From Streptomyces sp. NBC_00236 (lineage in GTDB: Bacteria; Actinomycetota; Actinomycetes; Streptomycetales; Streptomycetaceae), in the NCBI RefSeq assembly GCF_036195045.1, contig NZ_CP108100.1, positions 3,968,001 to 4,032,000 on the forward strand: a DNA stretch of 64,000 nucleotides, in the 5' to 3' direction. Made by a program: the position numbers and the translations under genes. The stretch's first letter is position 1, and every line of letters begins with the position of its first letter. The notes under the pieces are model-generated. The model was not told the DNA's origin and made no database searches. It was given only the letters and a program-made list of their open reading frames with translations. Of this stretch, positions 59,980 to 64,000 are shown in pieces.

Positions 59980-62811
59980 GTGGAGTTCCGGTTGCTCGGC
60001 ACCGTCTGCGTCGACACGCTGACCGGACCGCTGCCACTCGGCCCCGCCAAGCGCCGCAGCCTGCTCGCCGCACTGCTGCTGCGCGCCAACACACCTGTTT
60101 CCATGGCGCGGTTGACGGACTGCCTGTGGGACGACGACCCGCCCCTGCACGCCCGCACGGTCATTCAGGGCCATGTGTCCCGGCTGCGCGTCCTGCTGAC
60201 GAGTGCGGACGCGGAGGCGTACGGGGTCGAACTGGCCACGCTCGGCGACGCCTACGTCCTGCGGGCGCCGGAGACCCTGCTGGACTCCCAGCGGTTCGAG
60301 GAACTGCTGATGCTGGCCCGGGAGCAGCGCAGCCCGGCCGACTCCGTGCTCATGCTGAAGGAGGCCCTGTCGTTGTGGCAGGGGCCCGCGCTCACCGGTA
60401 CGTACGCCAGCGCGCCGCTCCAGGCTGCCGCGCACGCGCTGGAGGAGTCCCGGCTGGCGACGGTCGAGCAGCTGGCGCGCGCCTACGCCGTGCTGGGGGA
60501 GCACCACCGGGCGGCGGCGGTCCTGCGGGCCGAGGCCGACGCCCATCCGATGCGGGAGTCCCTCGCCGCGGCCCTGATGACGGCGCTGTACCGGTCGGGC
60601 CGGCAGTCCGAGGCGCTGGACCGCTTCCACCGCACGCGCCGGATGCTCGCCGACGAGCTGGGCATCGACCCGGGGCGCGAGCTGGCCGACGCGTACGCGC
60701 AGATCCTGCGCGGCGATCCGGACCCGGCGGGCGACCGGTCACCGGGTGACCTGCCCGATGTGCCCGAGGCCGACCGCGCGCCCGGGGCCCCTGACGGCGC
60801 CGGAACGGTCCCGGCACGCGCCGCCGTGCCCGACCCCGCCGCTCCGACCCGCGCCCCGCTCGTCCTGCCGCCGACGCACCCCGGCACCACGCCGCACCCC
60901 ACCGACCTGCTGCCCCGCGCACCCCGCGGCTTCCACGGGCGCGGCGCCGAACTCACCGCGCTGTCCCGGGCCGCGGCCGGCGAGGCACCCGTCTGTCTGC
61001 TCACCGGACCGGCCGGGGTGGGCAAGACCGCGCTGGCCCTGCACTGGGCGCGCCGGTCCCCCGCGGCGTTCCCGGACGGGCGGCTCTACGCCGACCTGCG
61101 CGGGTTCTCCGACACCGGTGAGCCGACCCCCCTGGAAGTCCTGCGCGAGTTCCTGCTCGCGCTCGGCGTCGCGCCCCGCCGGGTCCCGGAGTCCGTCACC
61201 GGCGCCGCGGCGCTGTTCCGCTCGCTGACCGACCGGCTCAGCCTGCTCGTCGTCCTCGACAACGTCCGTGACTCCGCCCAGGTCAGGCAGCTGCTGCCGG
61301 GCGGCACGGACTGCGTCACGCTGATCACCAGCAGGCACCGGCTGGAGGGCCTCATCGCCTCGGACGCCGCCGTCCCGGTGCCGCTGGACGTGCTGGAGCC
61401 GCCGGACGGCACCGCGCTCCTGGCCGGGGTGCTGGGCGAGGAGCGGGTCGCCGCCGAACCGGTCGCGGCCCGGCGGCTCGCCGAGCTCTGCGGCGGACTT
61501 CCCCTCGCCCTGCGGGTCACGGCGGCCCGGCTGGCGGGACGCCCGCAGTGGACGCTCGCCGACATGGCGGACGAACTCGCCGACGAGCGCAGCCGGCTGA
61601 CGTACCTCGCCGTGGAGGACACCGGGGTCTCCGCCGCGCTGCGGCTGACCGTGCAGCAGCTGCCGCCGGACGCCGTCCGCCACTTCACCCGGCTCGGCCA
61701 CCACCCGGGCAGCCACTTCGACCCGTACACGACCGCCGCGCTCGCCGGCAGCGACCCGGTCGTCGCCGCGGCCGCGCTGGAACGGCTCGCCGCCGCTCAT
61801 CTGGTGACCGAGGCCGGACCCGGGCGCTGGATACTGCACGACCTGGTGCGGCTCTACGCCCGCGGGCTCGACCCGGCGGCCGGGCCTGACGCGCTCCTCG
61901 GCGTGCTCGACCACTACATCGCCACCGCGCTGGCCGCCGCGGACACGGCCGAACCCGGCGGCGAGCCCTGCTTCGTGCTGCCGGACGACTTTCACCGGCC
62001 CGCCGCCGTACGGGACTTCACCGGCCGGGACGCGGCGATGGACTGGCTCGCGGCCGAGCGCGAGGACCTCTCCCTGGCCGCTGCCGCCGCCCGCACCGCA
62101 GGACTCGAGGACCGGGCCTGGCGGATCATCCTGCTCCAGTGGCCGCACGTGGTGTGGCGGGCACGGGACGGCTGGGCCCCGATGCTGGAACTGGCCCTGG
62201 CCGCGGCAGTCGCGCGAAGCGATCCGTACGCCGAGTCCCGGGTGCGCAATCTGCTGGGCTGGGTGCTGTCGGAAGAGGGCAGGACCAGCGAGGCCGTGGC
62301 CCTTCTGGAGCCTTCGCCCGGCCTCGCGCGGCAGGCCGGGGACCGGCTCGGCGAGGCGACGGCCCTGATCAACCTGGCGATCGTCCAGGCCGAACAGGGC
62401 GGCCTCGACGTGGCCATGGAGGGCTGCGGCCGGGCGCTGGAGCTGGCCAGGAAGGAACCCGACGCGCACACCGAGATGCTCGCCCTCCAGCACCTCGCCC
62501 GCATGCAGCTCACCGCAGGACGCCCACAGGACGCCCTGGACTCCGCCCGCGCCGCCTTCGAGCTGGGCCCCGAGCACGAGGAGGCGGCCCGCCGGGTGCT
62601 CCTGACGACCGTCAGCGGCGAGGCGCAGCTCGCCCTGGGCGCGGAGGACGAGGGAGTCCTGCTGCTGGACCAGGCGGCCACGGAGGCCGAGCGGGCCGGC
62701 TACGACGTGGGCGCGGTGCGGGCGCTGGAGGCGCTGCTGCGGGTCTCCTCGGGGCCGGAGTACGTGCGGCGGTACGAGAAAGCGGTCCGGCGGCTCGCCG
62801 ACGACGGGTGA
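59980..62811 (+). CDS. AfsR/SARP family transcriptional regulator (BTAD, NB-ARC, TPR)
   Basis: 943 residues. The N-terminal OmpR-type winged helix (about 1-90, EFRLLGTVCVDTLTGPLPLG) plus bacterial transcription activation domain (about 95-245) defines a SARP. A Pro/Ala linker and an NB-ARC ATPase follow, with Walker A GPAGVGKTAL (about 345), then LVVLDNV and ITSRHRLEG, and C-terminal TPR-like repeats (about 760-940). Such proteins switch on secondary-metabolite or developmental genes, with ATP binding and phosphorylation often gating. The start may be GTG 59980 or ATG 59965. No biosynthetic cluster is in the window. Confidence 0.88.
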   Translation: MEFRLLGTVCVDTLTGPLPLGPAKRRSLLAALLLRANTPVSMARLTDCLWDDDPPLHARTVIQGHVSRLRVLLTSADAEAYGVELATLGDAYVLRAPETLLDSQRFEELLMLAREQRSPADSVLMLKEALSLWQGPALTGTYASAPLQAAAHALEESRLATVEQLARAYAVLGEHHRAAAVLRAEADAHPMRESLAAALMTALYRSGRQSEALDRFHRTRRMLADELGIDPGRELADAYAQILRGDPDPAGDRSPGDLPDVPEADRAPGAPDGAGTVPARAAVPDPAAPTRAPLVLPPTHPGTTPHPTDLLPRAPRGFHGRGAELTALSRAAAGEAPVCLLTGPAGVGKTALALHWARRSPAAFPDGRLYADLRGFSDTGEPTPLEVLREFLLALGVAPRRVPESVTGAAALFRSLTDRLSLLVVLDNVRDSAQVRQLLPGGTDCVTLITSRHRLEGLIASDAAVPVPLDVLEPPDGTALLAGVLGEERVAAEPVAARRLAELCGGLPLALRVTAARLAGRPQWTLADMADELADERSRLTYLAVEDTGVSAALRLTVQQLPPDAVRHFTRLGHHPGSHFDPYTTAALAGSDPVVAAAALERLAAAHLVTEAGPGRWILHDLVRLYARGLDPAAGPDALLGVLDHYIATALAAADTAEPGGEPCFVLPDDFHRPAAVRDFTGRDAAMDWLAAEREDLSLAAAAARTAGLEDRAWRIILLQWPHVVWRARDGWAPMLELALAAAVARSDPYAESRVRNLLGWVLSEEGRTSEAVALLEPSPGLARQAGDRLGEATALINLAIVQAEQGGLDVAMEGCGRALELARKEPDAHTEMLALQHLARMQLTAGRPQDALDSARAAFELGPEHEEAARRVLLTTVSGEAQLALGAEDEGVLLLDQAATEAERAGYDVGAVRALEALLRVSSGPEYVRRYEKAVRRLADDG

Positions 62812-62815
62812 ACGG

Positions 62816-63022
62816 CCCCGGGACCGACGGCAGGTGAAGGCCTGCGGGGGCGGGTGACGGTGAGGACGGCCGGGGCCGGGGGGTGGTCCCGCGCGCCCGT
62901 CCCGGGGCCGACGGCAGCGAAGACGGCCGGGGCGACGGCGGCGGTCCCGCGCGCCCGTCCCGGAGCCGACGGCAGCGAAGACGGCCGGGGCGGACGACGG
63001 TGGTCCCGCGCGCCCGTCCCGG
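62816..63022. repeat. Tandem 58-59-bp repeat after the SARP gene
   Basis: The block starting GGTCCCGCGCGCCCGTCCCG occurs at 62885, 62943 and 63002, preceded by a decayed unit (62816-62884). Each carries GACGGCAGCGAAGACGGCCG. The roughly 260-base stretch between the SARP stop and the NHL gene holds no other recognisable feature. Confidence 0.75.
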
Positions 63023-63069
63023 TCGCGTCCTCTCAGCCCTGCTCGTCCGTCATCCCGGCCGACGCGCTC

Positions 63070-64000
63070 TCAGCCCCGCTCGTCCATGCCCGCGAGCACC
63101 AGCGGCAGCCGCGAGGCCCCTTCGGCGGTCACGGTGACGGGGACGCCCCAGTCCTGCTGGTGGACGTGGCAGGCCGGGTACTCGTTCGCCGGGTCGTCGT
63201 CGCAGGAAGCGGCCATCGCGGAGACGTGCAGGACGCCCTCGGTGACGCCCTCGGCGAGGACCAGGTCGCGGAAGAGGTCGGTGCCCGCGCCTTCGCCCGC
63301 GGCCAGCAGCTCCGGCGGCGTCGAGGAGACCAGCAGCCGGGTCGAGGGCCCGTAGCGGGTGTCCAGCTTCTGGCCGGCGGGCGCCTGGAAGACGACATCG
63401 AGCCGGAGCGTGCCCGGAGCGATCGCGGTCGCCGCGCGCTGGGTCCGGTGCGCCTGGTCGGCGACCCGTACCGCCTCCTCGGGCAGCCGCAGCCGGGTCA
63501 GCCGGTGCCGGGCGGACTCGACGACCACGAGGTCGCCGTCGACCAGCACGGCGTCGCTGGGCTCGCGCAGATCCGTGGCCAGCGTGGTGACCTCGTCGCT
63601 CGCCGGGTCGTAGCGGCGCAGGGCGTGGTTGTACGTGTCGCAGACGGCGACGGACCCGTCCGGCAGGGCGGTGACGCCGAGCGGGTGCTGGAACAACGCC
63701 TGAGCGGCTGCGCCGTCGCGGTGGCCGAAGTCGAAGAGGCCGGTGCCGACAGCGGTGTGCACGGCACCCCCGCGGTCGACGTAGCGCAGGGAGGACGTCT
63801 CCGAGTCGGCGACCCACAGCCGGTCCTCGGTCGCGGCGAGCCCGGACGGCTGGGCGAACCAGGCCTCCGCACCCGGCCCGTCGACCAGCCCTTCGTTGGT
63901 GGTGCCGGCCGCGACCCGGACGGTGCCGGCCTCGGGGTCGTAGGTCCACAGCTGGTGCACACCCGCCATGGCGATCCACAGCCGGCCGTCGAACCAGGCG
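63070..64000 (-). CDS. NHL repeat-containing protein (NHLRC2-like, partial at window end)
   Basis: About 310 residues are seen; the frame is open to base 63999, so the N-terminus is outside the window. Several NHL/beta-propeller strands are recognisable: LWTYDPEAGTVRVAAGTTNEG, QPSGLAATEDRLWVADSETS, HPLGVTALPDGSVAVCDTYN and REPSDAVLVDGDLVVVESAR. The C-terminal ASCDDDPANEYPACHVHQQD carries Cys and His. In NHLRC2-like proteins an N-terminal thioredoxin domain precedes the propeller; it would lie beyond the edge here. The role is unknown. Confidence 0.75.
   Translation of the reverse strand, partial: AWFDGRLWIAMAGVHQLWTYDPEAGTVRVAAGTTNEGLVDGPGAEAWFAQPSGLAATEDRLWVADSETSSLRYVDRGGAVHTAVGTGLFDFGHRDGAAAQALFQHPLGVTALPDGSVAVCDTYNHALRRYDPASDEVTTLATDLREPSDAVLVDGDLVVVESARHRLTRLRLPEEAVRVADQAHRTQRAATAIAPGTLRLDVVFQAPAGQKLDTRYGPSTRLLVSSTPPELLAAGEGAGTDLFRDLVLAEGVTEGVLHVSAMAASCDDDPANEYPACHVHQQDWGVPVTVTAEGASRLPLVLAGMDERG

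Noticed and set aside
59980..62811. Idea that the SARP gene marks a biosynthetic gene cluster
   Set aside because: No polyketide synthase, NRPS, terpene or RiPP genes are nearby; neighbours are unrelated small genes.

Overview
The window is very GC-rich, with the G/C-ending codon bias, GTG/TTG starts and short AGGAGG-type ribosome sites of a Streptomyces or close relative. SARP/AfsR and PucR regulators, paired CE1758/CE1759 oxidoreductases, DUF6126, DUF6458 and DUF2630 proteins, SpoIIE-type phosphatases and deazaflavin-type reductases all fit an actinomycete. Housekeeping metG and aspS plus a parS-like site at 46715-46728 suggest chromosomal core DNA in the wider oriC region. That placement is inferred, because no origin is visible.

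Layout. 1-5.8 kb: a PAP2 phosphatase tail, a GNAT acetyltransferase, a PAS-GAF-SpoIIE phosphatase, a DHA2 drug exporter divergent from a TetR repressor with palindromic operators, and an alpha/beta hydrolase. 5.9-11.0 kb: peroxiredoxin, an NfeD-like/flotillin pair, a KhtTU-like cation/proton antiporter with its RCK subunit, and MarR. 11.1-15.5 kb: methyltransferase, a deazaflavin-type reductase behind a perfect palindrome, a second DHA2 exporter, a 45-bp minisatellite and a PucR regulator. 15.8-26.1 kb: the most distinctive locus, a YqiJ-like OB-fold membrane protein, a YqiK-like flotillin, a REP-like array, a 1657-residue AAA+ ATPase of the so-called DNA repair ATPase type, and a membrane protein with two Rossmann/RCK domains. 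26.2-28.5 kb: an exonuclease, a tryptophanyl-tRNA synthetase controlled by a complete ribosome-mediated attenuator (leader peptide with tandem Trp codons plus terminator), and a VOC protein. 28.6-37.5 kb: an IS200 remnant, the luciferase-like/FMN reductase pair, a universal stress protein, membrane proteins, an EEP-family hydrolase, an oxidoreductase and a FUSC transporter. 37.6-43.2 kb: an S4 RNA-binding protein, a secreted protein, a VWA protein and a two-component system. 43.4-53.6 kb: metG, a large palindromic element, an L,D-transpeptidase lipoprotein, a parS-like site in the aspS terminator, aspS, a second SpoIIE phosphatase, an AI-2E family permease, pirin and SseB. 53.7-64 kb: acyl-CoA dehydrogenase, a lipoprotein, M18 aminopeptidase, GlxA regulator with isochorismatase, DUF6458, a SARP/AfsR regulator and the start of an NHL-repeat protein that runs off the end.

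Two flotillin modules lie within 10 kb of each other, each followed by an RCK-type ion-handling protein. This suggests a linked membrane-organisation and ion-homeostasis theme. The most structured non-coding signals are the trp attenuator, the parS-like site, the roughly 465-bp inverted repeat after metG, the REP-like cluster before the AAA+ gene and the 45-bp minisatellite.
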